Origin: an uncultured Blastocatellia bacterium
GTDB taxonomy: Bacteria > Acidobacteriota > Blastocatellia > Pyrinomonadales > Pyrinomonadaceae
Direction of reading: 5' to 3'
DNA: 64,000 bases
NCBI GenBank assembly: GCA_946480785.1
Contig: CAMLLD010000031.1
Location: 1 to 64,000, forward strand
A program made the translations under genes and the position numbers. Below, in pieces: positions 35,236 through 44,397 of the stretch (the first letter of the stretch is position 1; every line of letters starts with the position of its first letter). The notes under the pieces are model-generated. The model was given only the letters and a program-made list of their open reading frames with translations, was not told the DNA's origin and made no database searches.

Positions 35236-35274
35236 AGCGCACACAACCAAAGATGAAGGACGGAGAACCTCCAA

Positions 35275-36594
35275 GTGGCCGAATCACGAGCAGCAGTCAG
35301 AGCTGCGGGACGCCGATTAATGCGGCGTGGCGCTCATGGCGTGCGGCGCACGGTTGCGCGCCGCAAGCGGCTGCTCGCGTTCCTCGCGATTCTCGGTCCC
35401 GGCATGATCACCGCGAACGCCGGCAATGACGCGGGCGGCATCGCGACCTTCGCTTCCGTAGGCGCCGAGTTTGGTTATTCCCTCCTCTGGATTCTCATTC
35501 CCATCGCTATCAGTCTCGGGATCGTGCAGGAGATGTGCGCGCGCATGGGCGCGGTCACAGGCAAAGGACTCTCAGATCTAATTCGCGAGCGTTTCGGTGT
35601 GCGCTGGACGGCGCTCGTCATGCTCGCACTTTTGATCGCCAACGCTGGGGTGACTGTTTCCGAGTTCGTCGGCATCGCCGCCGCCGCGGAATTGTTCGGC
35701 GTCTCGCGTTTCATCGCCGTGCCGCTCGCGGCGATTCTCGTGTGGTGGCTGGTGGCGAAGGGCTCGTACAAGAAAGTCGAGAAGGCGTTTCTAATGATGT
35801 CGCTCGTCTTTCTCGGCTACATCGTTTCCGCATTTCTTTCCCGACCGAATTGGACCGCAGTCGGCGTCGGCCTCGTGAAGCCCACGCTGCGATTCGAACA
35901 CGCTTTCGTCTTCACACTCGTTGCCGTTATCGGTACGACGATCTCGCCGTACATGCAGGTCTACGTGCAATCGTCTGTGGTGGAGAAAGGCGTCACTGCC
36001 GACAACTATTCAGAGACGAAGACCGACGTCTGGGTGGGAACGATCTTCGCTATCCTGATCGTGTTCTTCATCGTCGTCTCGACCGCGGCCACGCTGCACC
36101 AATCCGGAACTCAGATCGCAACCGCGGCCGATGCAGCGCGCGCTTTGCGCCCACTCGCCGGCCGTTACGCAGAGGTGCTTTTCGGCGTGGGACTCTTCGG
36201 CGCGTCGATGCTGGCCGCGGGAGTGTTGCCGCTCGCGACTGCTTATTCGATCAGCGAAGCACTCGGTTTCGAGAAAGGCGTCTCGCACAGTTTTCGTGAA
36301 GCGCCGATATTTCTCGGCACGTTTACGTTCCTCGTCGCGGTCGGCGCGGCCATCGCCGTGATCCCGAACCTGCCACTGTTTCGCGTGCTGCTGGTGACGC
36401 AAGTCATCAATGGCCTGCTGCTGCCGTTCGTCCTCTTCGCGATTCTCAAACTGGTAAACAACCGCGAACTGATGGGCACGAAGGTCAATGGACCAATCTA
36501 CAACCTCGCGGCCTGGGTCACGGCCATCGTCGTGACGGTCCTTTCGGTCCTTTATATCGCGATGACTATTTTCCCGGGGCTCGTGCGTTTGTGA
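35275..36594 (+). CDS. Nramp-family divalent metal transporter (NRMT-like motifs)
   Basis: A 439-residue inner-membrane protein with about 11 hydrophobic helices and an arginine-rich N-terminus. Helix 1 reads GPGMITANAGNDAGG, where canonical Nramp/MntH has DPGN. Helix 6 reads GTTISPYMQVYVQSS, where MntH has MPHNxYLHS. The metal-coordinating Met is therefore not in its usual place. This places it with Nramp-related proteins, some of which carry Mg2+ or Mn2+; the ion cannot be fixed from sequence. The start is GTG at 35275. The preceding gene encodes an MgtE-type sensor without a channel, which favours Mg2+ or Mn2+ handling. Confidence 0.88.
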   Translation: MAESRAAVRAAGRRLMRRGAHGVRRTVARRKRLLAFLAILGPGMITANAGNDAGGIATFASVGAEFGYSLLWILIPIAISLGIVQEMCARMGAVTGKGLSDLIRERFGVRWTALVMLALLIANAGVTVSEFVGIAAAAELFGVSRFIAVPLAAILVWWLVAKGSYKKVEKAFLMMSLVFLGYIVSAFLSRPNWTAVGVGLVKPTLRFEHAFVFTLVAVIGTTISPYMQVYVQSSVVEKGVTADNYSETKTDVWVGTIFAILIVFFIVVSTAATLHQSGTQIATAADAARALRPLAGRYAEVLFGVGLFGASMLAAGVLPLATAYSISEALGFEKGVSHSFREAPIFLGTFTFLVAVGAAIAVIPNLPLFRVLLVTQVINGLLLPFVLFAILKLVNNRELMGTKVNGPIYNLAAWVTAIVVTVLSVLYIAMTIFPGLVRL

Positions 36595-36607
36595 TAAAAA
36601 TAGCGCG

Positions 36608-38098
36608 GTGTCGCGCCCTCGATTCACAAACAAACTGATTCTTTTCCTCGTCGCGCTGGTCGCAGCCCTGCTCGCCATCTACTTGTTCTGGTCCTTCGAG
36701 CAACCCATCAAGACGCTGCTCGAACACCGCATGGGCACGACGCCGTCGCCTTCGGCAGGCACGATCGTCAACGCTGTCAAGCTGCTGCTGATCGGCATCC
36801 TGGCTTATCTGTTTGTTCGCGCCCTGAATGTCCTTTTCTTCGGACTCGCCTTCCGGCTCAAACGTATCGACGCACCGACGCTGATCCGCAACATCTTCAC
36901 GATCGTCGCCTTCACGATCCTCTTTCTGATCGCGTTCACGTTTCTGTTTCCCGAAGTGAACCTCGGCGCGCTGTTCACGACCTCCGCCATCTTCGGCGTA
37001 ATTCTCGGTCTCGCGCTCCAGGACACACTCGGCAACTTCTTCGCCGGCATCTCGCTGCAAGCCGACCGGCCGTTTCAGGTGGGCGACGTGATCGTCGTGG
37101 GCGCGGAGCGTCACACCGGCGTGGTCGAGGGAATCAGTTGGCGCGCGATCAAGATTCGCACGTTCCAGAATCACGTCGTGCTGATTGCCAACAGCAACGC
37201 CGCGCGGGCGCCGATCGAGGTTTGCCCGCGCGATAACCTGAATGCGCGGATCGTCGTCTTTAATACTCTTTACACTGACTCACCCGCGAAGACGATTCAC
37301 GTCGTGCGTGAAGCAGTGCGCGAGGCGGAGAATGTCTCCAGCCGCGTCACACCAATCGTCAGAATCAAGAACCTCGGCGACAACGGCGTCGATTACGAAG
37401 TGAAGTACTGGCTCGAGGATTACGCCAAATACAACGACACTGACGCCCTCGTCCGGCAGCGCATCTGGTACGCGTTTCGGCGCGCCGGTTTGAACTTCGC
37501 GTTTCCGACGCGCACGCTTTACGTCGAGCGGCCGAGTAAAGCGGCCCAGCGCGACGGTGACGGCGGCGCGATTGTCGAGCGGTTGTCGGCGGTCGATATT
37601 TTTGCGCCGTTGTCGGTGGAAGAGACGGGAATGCTGGCGCAAGCGGCCGTCCGTCACGTGTTCGCGCCGGGCGAGATGGTGATTCGGGCCGGGGATCCGG
37701 GCTCGTCGATGTTCGTGGTCCACAACGGCCGCGTTCGCGTGCAGGTGAATGAGAACGGCCGGCCGAGAGCGGTCGCTACGCTCAACGAAGGCGACTTCTT
37801 CGGCGAGATGGCCTTATTTACGGGCGAGCCGCGGACAGCGAACGTCGTCGCGCTCGAGGAAACCGAGGTGCTCGAAATCGGGCACGCCGCGATGAAACGG
37901 GTCTTCGATACCAATCCCGACCTGGTCGAGTCGCTGAGTTTTATGAACGCCGGCAGGGCCTCGCCTCACAAGCCGACGCCGCAGCTCCGGAAACCGACCC
38001 TTCGGCGGGTTTGCTCTCCGCTATCAAGCGCTTTTTCGGGATCTGAATCCACCCCAGCAACCCTCTTCGCGACCTACAAGAAGCCTTCTACTCACTAG
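36608..38098 (+). CDS. MscS-like mechanosensitive channel with cyclic-nucleotide-binding domain, apparent 3' frameshift
   Basis: Inner-membrane channel. It has an N-terminal helix (residues 8-28), two to three more helices up to about 155, and an MscS pore and beta domain (LGLALQDTLGNFFAGISLQA, FQVGDVIVVGAERHTGVVEG). A cyclic-nucleotide-binding domain covers about 335-450 (AAVRHVFAPGEMVIRAGDPG, EGDFFGEMALFTGEPRTANV). After SLSFM near 37943 the frame runs into a Pro/Ser-rich tail unlike the family. In another frame the sequence continues ERRQGLASQADAAAPETDP and ends KRFFGI at the stop 38044-38046, a typical tail. A one-base loss near 37943 would explain this. It starts 13 bases after the Nramp gene. 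Confidence 0.85.
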   Translation: MSRPRFTNKLILFLVALVAALLAIYLFWSFEQPIKTLLEHRMGTTPSPSAGTIVNAVKLLLIGILAYLFVRALNVLFFGLAFRLKRIDAPTLIRNIFTIVAFTILFLIAFTFLFPEVNLGALFTTSAIFGVILGLALQDTLGNFFAGISLQADRPFQVGDVIVVGAERHTGVVEGISWRAIKIRTFQNHVVLIANSNAARAPIEVCPRDNLNARIVVFNTLYTDSPAKTIHVVREAVREAENVSSRVTPIVRIKNLGDNGVDYEVKYWLEDYAKYNDTDALVRQRIWYAFRRAGLNFAFPTRTLYVERPSKAAQRDGDGGAIVERLSAVDIFAPLSVEETGMLAQAAVRHVFAPGEMVIRAGDPGSSMFVVHNGRVRVQVNENGRPRAVATLNEGDFFGEMALFTGEPRTANVVALEETEVLEIGHAAMKRVFDTNPDLVESLSFMNAGRASPHKPTPQLRKPTLRRVCSPLSSAFSGSESTPATLFATYKKPSTH

Positions 38099-38127
38099 TT
38101 GACAACAAGGGACTCAAGGTTTATTAT
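38099..38127 (+). promoter_or_regulatory. Sigma-70-type promoter of the heat-shock island
   Basis: Consensus -35 TTGACA (38099-38104), a 17-base spacer, and -10 TATTAT (38122-38127). The leader to the hsp20 ATG is about 80 bases and contains a strong ribosome site (AAGGAGGAG) near 38198-38206. I found no CIRCE element (the HrcA operator) or sigma-32 consensus in the leader. Confidence 0.75.
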
Positions 38128-38215
38128 GCGGGCACGCTCAGCTAAACAAGATGGCTAGTCAGCTTGAGCGTAAACCCCAACAAGGATTAAGGAATTAAGG
38201 AGGAGATTCTGAGTT

Positions 38216-38737
38216 ATGAGTATCGTTCGTTACGACCCGTTTCGTGACCTGCGGACCCTGCAGGAAGAAGTAAATCGTTTGTTCTCGACCAATCTCACCC
38301 GCTCGTTTGGCGATGAGGGCATCGGCCGCGGCGCCTGGGCGCCCAGCGTCGACATCTATGAGAACAAGGACCAGATCGTCCTCGAAGCCGAACTGCCGGG
38401 CATGAAGCAGGAAGATTTCGACCTGTCCATTGAAAATAACGTCATCACTCTGCGTGGCGAGCGCAAGTTTGAGAAGACTGACGAGACCGATAACTACCAT
38501 CGAGTCGAGCGCTCGTATGGCGCGTTTACCCGGTCTTTCACGCTGCCTCAAACTGTCTCCGCAGAAGGCGCGACTGCCGAATACAACAACGGCGTGCTGC
38601 GCGTGACGTTGCCGAAACGTGAAGAGACCAAGGCTCGTCGCATTGAGGTGAAAGGTACGGAGGGCGAAGGCTCCCGGAAGACGATTGAAACGACAGCACA
38701 AACCAGCAAGAGCAAGGAAGCTTCCGCCGGTAAGTAA
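38216..38737 (+). CDS. Small heat-shock protein, Hsp20 family
   Basis: A 173-residue ATP-independent chaperone that holds unfolding proteins. The alpha-crystallin domain covers about residues 40-140 (WAPSVDIYENKDQIVLEAEL, LPGMKQEDFDLSIENNVITL, and the closing YNNGVLRVTLPKREETKARR). A Ser/Thr/Lys-rich tail of about 25 residues follows. The N-terminus (YDPFRDLRTLQEEVNRLF) is the common motif of class-A bacterial Hsp20. It is the first gene of the quality-control island, with its own promoter, and is followed by an inverted repeat and clpB. Confidence 0.93.
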   Translation: MSIVRYDPFRDLRTLQEEVNRLFSTNLTRSFGDEGIGRGAWAPSVDIYENKDQIVLEAELPGMKQEDFDLSIENNVITLRGERKFEKTDETDNYHRVERSYGAFTRSFTLPQTVSAEGATAEYNNGVLRVTLPKREETKARRIEVKGTEGEGSRKTIETTAQTSKSKEASAGK

Positions 38738-38761
38738 GAAATCCGGGAGTCGTCACATTTG

Positions 38762-38795
38762 AGGACCAATAGGACTCATCGGTCCTATTGGTCCT
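38762..38795. repeat. 14-bp perfect inverted repeat between hsp20 and clpB
   Basis: aggaccaataggac (38762-38775) and gtcctattggtcct (38782-38795) are perfect reverse complements around a 6-base loop. The right arm is followed by a further degenerate copy (acaggtcttatagg). No T-run follows, so it is probably not a simple terminator. It may process or partly attenuate the hsp20-clpB transcript. A similar word set (cctatgagtccgatgag) lies at 10297-10313. Confidence 0.75.
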
Positions 38796-38817
38796 ACAGG
38801 TCTTATAGGTTGAAGGA

Positions 38818-41412
38818 ATGCGTTTAGATAAATTCACCCTGCGAGGGCAGGAAGCAATTCAAGCGGCCATCGAACTGGCCGAACGAAACCAACACCAACA
38901 GGTCGAACCCGAGCACCTCCTGATCGCGATGCTCGAACAACCTGAGGGCATCGTCAGGCCCGTACTCGGAAAACTCGGCGCGAATGTCGCGGTCATTCTC
39001 AACGACACGCAGGCGGCGGTCGCGCGTTTTCCGCGCGTGCAGGGCGGCCAGCAGTATTTCAGTCCGCGTTTGAGCCAGATCTTCACTGCCGCCCAACAGC
39101 AGGCAGACAAGATGCAGGACGAGTTCATCTCGACCGAGCATCTGCTGCTGGCGATCGTGGACGACCAGAACGGCGAGGCGGGAAAGATCCTGCGCCAACA
39201 CGGCGTCAAGAAGGAAGATCTTTTCAAAGTCATCGAACAGACGCGCGGTGGTTCGCGCATCACGGATCAAAACGCCGAACAGAATTACCAGGCGCTTTCG
39301 AAGTATGCGCGCGATCTAACGGAACAGGCGCGCAAAGGAAAACTCGATCCCGTCATCGGCCGCGACGACGAGATTCGCCGCACGATTCAGGTCCTGTCAC
39401 GCCGCACGAAAAACAATCCGGTCCTGATTGGCGAACCAGGTGTCGGTAAGACCGCGATCGTTGAAGGCCTGGCCCAACGAATCGTTTCCGGCGACGTGCC
39501 GGAAACGCTGCGTAACAAACGTCTCGTGGCGCTCGATCTCGGCTCGATGCTCGCCGGCGCGAAGTACCGCGGCGAGTTTGAAGATCGATTGAAAGCCGTG
39601 TTGAAAGAGATCGAGAACGCGCAGGGACAGATCATTCTCTTTATCGACGAGTTGCACACGCTCGTCGGCGCGGGCGCGGCTGAAGGCGCGATCGACGCGT
39701 CGAACATGTTGAAGCCGGCGCTCGCTCGCGGCGAACTTCGCTGCGTCGGCGCGACCACGCTCAACGAATACAAGAAACACATCGAAAAAGACGCGGCCCT
39801 CGAGCGGCGTTTCCAAATCGTGTTCGTCGGTGAACCGACAGTTGAAGACACGATCGCGATTCTTCGTGGTCTCAAGGAACGTTACGAAGTGCATCACGGT
39901 GTGCGCATCAAAGACTCCGCCATCGTTGCCGCGGCGACGCTTTCGAATCGCTACATCACCGATCGTTTTCTGCCTGACAAAGCCATCGACTTGATCGACG
40001 AAGCCGCCTCGCGGCTGCGCATCGAGATCGATTCGCTGCCGCAGGAGATCGATCAACTCGAGCGCGAGATCATCCAGCTCGAGATCGAGCGACAGGCGTT
40101 GCAGCGCGAAGAAGACGAGAAGTCGAAGACGCGTTTGCACGAGATCGAACAGCGCATCGCCGACCTGAAAGAAAAATCGTCAGGCATGAAAGCGAAGTGG
40201 CAGTCAGAGAAGGAAGCCATCGACCACATGCGCACGGCGAAGGCCGAGCTCGAACAACTCAAGCTGCAGCTCGATCAGGCGCGCAACGCCGGCGATCTCG
40301 CGCGCGCTTCGGAGATTCAGTACGGCCGCATCCCCGAACTGGAGAGAAAACTCAAAGCCGAGCAGGAAAAACTCGCGCGCTTCCAGCAGGACGGCGTCAT
40401 GCTGAAAGAAGAGGTCGACGAAGAAGACGTCGCGGAAGTCGTCGCGAAGTGGACGGGCATTCCCGTGTCGCGCATGCTCGAAGGCGAGATGCAGAAGTTG
40501 ATCACGATGGAAGAGCGTTTGGGCCATCGCGTGATTGGCCAGCAGGAAGCGTTGACGGCGGTGGCGAATGCGGTGAGACGCGCGCGCGCCGGTTTGCAGG
40601 ACCCGAATCGCCCGATCGGTTCGTTCATCTTTCTTGGTCCAACCGGCGTCGGCAAGACCGAAACCGCGCGCGCCCTCGCAGAGTTTTTGTTTGACGACGA
40701 GCGCGCGATGATCAGGCTCGACATGTCGGAATACATGGAGAAGCACGCGGTCGCGCGCATGATCGGCGCGCCGCCGGGATACGTCGGCTACGAGGAAGGC
40801 GGACAGCTCACGGAAGCGGTTCGTCGCCGCCCGTACTCGGTCGTGCTCTTCGACGAGATCGAGAAAGCGCACGCAGACGTTTTCAACGTGCTGCTGCAAA
40901 TCCTTGACGACGGCCGTTTGACGGATTCGAAAGGTCGCACGGTCGATTTCAAAAACACCGTGCTGATCATGACTTCGAATCTCGGCTCGCGTGAGATTCA
41001 GTCAGTGCAGGACGATGAGAAACAGGTGCGTGAAGCGGTGCAGCAGGAGTTGCGCCTGCACTTCAAACCCGAGTTTCTCAATCGCATCGACGACATCGTG
41101 ATCTTCCATCAACTCTCGCGCGACCAGGTCGCGAAGATCATCGACGTGCAGTTGGAACGTCTGCGATCGATGCTCGCGGATCGAAACGTGACGCTCGAGC
41201 TCGACGATTCCGCGAAGGAATTGTTGATGCGTGAGGGTTACGACCCGACTTACGGCGCACGTCCGTTGAAGCGCGCGATTCAGTCGTACATTCAAAATCC
41301 ACTGGCGGTGAAGTTGTTGCAAGGTGAAATAGTGCCGGGCCAGACGGTGCGAGTGTCGGCGAATGGCGACCAGATGGAGTTCAAAACCAAAGCGGCATCT
41401 GCCGCAGCGTAA
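38818..41412 (+). CDS. clpB: ClpB disaggregase
   Basis: An 864-residue AAA+ disaggregase that works with DnaK to resolubilise aggregates. The N-domain covers about 1-145. The first AAA+ module has Walker A GEPGVGKT near 203 and Walker [14 protein letters not shown] long coiled-coil M-domain at about 400-525 ([20 protein letters not shown]) is the hallmark that separates ClpB from ClpA/C. The second module has Walker A GPTGVGKT near 605, Walker [12 protein letters not shown] and MTSNLGS. There is no IGL/LGF ClpP loop. The start codon is ATG at 38818 with AAGGA before it. It is the second gene of the island. Confidence 0.97.
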   Translation: MRLDKFTLRGQEAIQAAIELAERNQHQQVEPEHLLIAMLEQPEGIVRPVLGKLGANVAVILNDTQAAVARFPRVQGGQQYFSPRLSQIFTAAQQQADKMQDEFISTEHLLLAIVDDQNGEAGKILRQHGVKKEDLFKVIEQTRGGSRITDQNAEQNYQALSKYARDLTEQARKGKLDPVIGRDDEIRRTIQVLSRRTKNNPVLIGEPGVGKTAIVEGLAQRIVSGDVPETLRNKRLVALDLGSMLAGAKYRGEFEDRLKAVLKEIENAQGQIILFIDELHTLVGAGAAEGAIDASNMLKPALARGELRCVGATTLNEYKKHIEKDAALERRFQIVFVGEPTVEDTIAILRGLKERYEVHHGVRIKDSAIVAAATLSNRYITDRFLPDKAIDLIDEAASRLRIEIDSLPQEIDQLEREIIQLEIERQALQREEDEKSKTRLHEIEQRIADLKEKSSGMKAKWQSEKEAIDHMRTAKAELEQLKLQLDQARNAGDLARASEIQYGRIPELERKLKAEQEKLARFQQDGVMLKEEVDEEDVAEVVAKWTGIPVSRMLEGEMQKLITMEERLGHRVIGQQEALTAVANAVRRARAGLQDPNRPIGSFIFLGPTGVGKTETARALAEFLFDDERAMIRLDMSEYMEKHAVARMIGAPPGYVGYEEGGQLTEAVRRRPYSVVLFDEIEKAHADVFNVLLQILDDGRLTDSKGRTVDFKNTVLIMTSNLGSREIQSVQDDEKQVREAVQQELRLHFKPEFLNRIDDIVIFHQLSRDQVAKIIDVQLERLRSMLADRNVTLELDDSAKELLMREGYDPTYGARPLKRAIQSYIQNPLAVKLLQGEIVPGQTVRVSANGDQMEFKTKAASAAA

Positions 41413-41429
41413 CTATTGGAGAACGAGCT

Positions 41430-41870
41430 ATGTCACAGTGGAATCCGTTGCAGGACTTAGTAGTATTGCAGGACCGCATGAATCGATTATTTGAAGACGC
41501 GACGCAGCGGCGCGGGCAAACCGGCGAGAACAACGACGAATTTGAACGCGCCGATTGGACTCCGACCGCCGACATTTATGAAACTGATTCGGGCTACTCG
41601 ATCGCGATCGACCTGCCCGGCATCAAGCGCGACGCGATCGAGATCGACATCGACGAGAACCGCTTGATGGTTAAAGGCACGCGCCTCGTCGATGAGTCGC
41701 GAGCACGCCGCAGCGAAAGGCCGCGGGGAAAGTTCCTGCGTAGTTTTACGGTTCCGGCTTCAGTCGATCAGGGCAAGATCGGGGCCGAGTACAAGGACGG
41801 TGTTTTGCAGATTCGTCTGCCGAAGCGCGCCGAGCAGAAGGCGCAGAAAATCGAAGTTAAGATATCATGA
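41430..41870 (+). CDS. Second Hsp20-family small heat-shock protein
   Basis: A 146-residue alpha-crystallin-domain chaperone, clearly a different paralogue from the first Hsp20. The N-terminus is WNPLQDLVVLQDRMNRLFED. The core is WTPTADIYETDSGYSIAIDL, then LPGIKRDAIEIDIDENRLMV, closing YKDGVLQIRLPKRAEQKAQK. It lacks the long tail of the upstream copy. It overlaps grpE by 4 bases and follows clpB by 17 bases, so it is cotranscribed with both. Confidence 0.93.
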   Translation: MSQWNPLQDLVVLQDRMNRLFEDATQRRGQTGENNDEFERADWTPTADIYETDSGYSIAIDLPGIKRDAIEIDIDENRLMVKGTRLVDESRARRSERPRGKFLRSFTVPASVDQGKIGAEYKDGVLQIRLPKRAEQKAQKIEVKIS

Positions 41871-42514
41871 AGGACCAGCGAAGATCGGACATGGGTGACG
41901 AGCAAAACGAGCTTCGCGTCACTGATCGCCGGCGCGTCTATCTGGACCCGGACGGGAGCGAGCAAGTGAACGCGGAAGCTGAAACACCAAATCTCAAACC
42001 CTCTTACGTGGAGGAGCTCGAAGCGCGCACGAAAGCGGCGGAGAAACAAGTGCAGGAAGTGCAGGCGCGTTTCGATCAGTTGCGACAGCAACTGCAACGC
42101 GAGACTGACGAAACGCGACAGCGTTTGAATCGTTCGGCCGACGAGCGTGCTGAACAGAGCAAGGCGCGCTTTATCGAATCTCTCTTGCCGGTGATGGACG
42201 ATCTCGAACGCGCGATCGACGCCGCGTCTAAAGAAGGTTCCAGCGACGCGATTCTGCAAGGTGTTCGCAGCACTGCCGCTCGTTTTCAAAGCGCACTGAC
42301 AAGCGCGGGCGTCGAGCCGATCGCGGCGGTCGGCGAACCGTTTAATCCGGAGTTGCACGAAGCCGTCGATACGGAAGAGACGGATCCGGAAATGGACGGC
42401 ATCGTCGTTGACGAATACAGCCGCGGCTTTCGCATGGGCGATCGCCTGCTGCGACCGGCACGCGTGAAGGTCGGGCGCGGTTCAGAACACGCGAGACGAG
42501 CGAGTGAACAGTAA
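41867..42514 (+). CDS. grpE: Nucleotide exchange factor GrpE
   Basis: A 215-residue cochaperone that releases ADP from DnaK. An acidic, disordered N-terminus of about 45 residues is followed by a long coiled coil at about 45-105 (VEELEARTKAAEKQVQEVQA), the four-helix region (ARFIESLLPVMDDLERAI) and the C-terminal beta wing (FNPELHEAV ... VVDEYSRGFRMGDRLLRPAR), which carries the family signature. It starts inside the end of the second hsp20. dnaK and dnaJ, its usual neighbours, are absent from the window. Confidence 0.93.
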   Translation: MKDQRRSDMGDEQNELRVTDRRRVYLDPDGSEQVNAEAETPNLKPSYVEELEARTKAAEKQVQEVQARFDQLRQQLQRETDETRQRLNRSADERAEQSKARFIESLLPVMDDLERAIDAASKEGSSDAILQGVRSTAARFQSALTSAGVEPIAAVGEPFNPELHEAVDTEETDPEMDGIVVDEYSRGFRMGDRLLRPARVKVGRGSEHARRASEQ

Positions 42515-42521
42515 ACGTTAA

Positions 42522-44168
<1,647 letters not shown>

Positions 44169-44210
44169 TACGTCACTTTTCTGACATTGCACACAGGTCG
44201 AGACCGTAAC

Positions 44211-44243
44211 GCGGCAGGAGAATTGCAGGAACACTCCCGCCGC
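44211..44243 (+). other. Stem-loop after groEL
   Basis: gcggcaggag (44211-44220) pairs with ctcccgccgc (44234-44243), including one G-U pair, around a 13-base loop. It lies 42 bases after the groEL stop. No T-run follows, so it may stabilise the 3' end or attenuate read-through into the downstream unfoldase gene. Confidence 0.45.
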
Positions 44244-44397
44244 AGTTAGTTATTGCATCGAAACGCAACGGCGCTTATGCTGGCGACATCCAACCCTCGC
44301 GTTGGATCGGTCAACGTTGTTTGAAAGTTGAGCAGAATCGTCGCCCAAAATCCGGCCTTAAGGAATCTTTTGCAAGCGACGGTCGTAAGAGAGAATC

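Noticed and set aside
38128..38215. CIRCE operator or sigma-32 promoter upstream of hsp20
   Set aside because: No TTAGCACTC-N9-GAGTGCTAA, and the cttgagc/cccc words have the wrong spacing. A sigma-70-type promoter is the better match.
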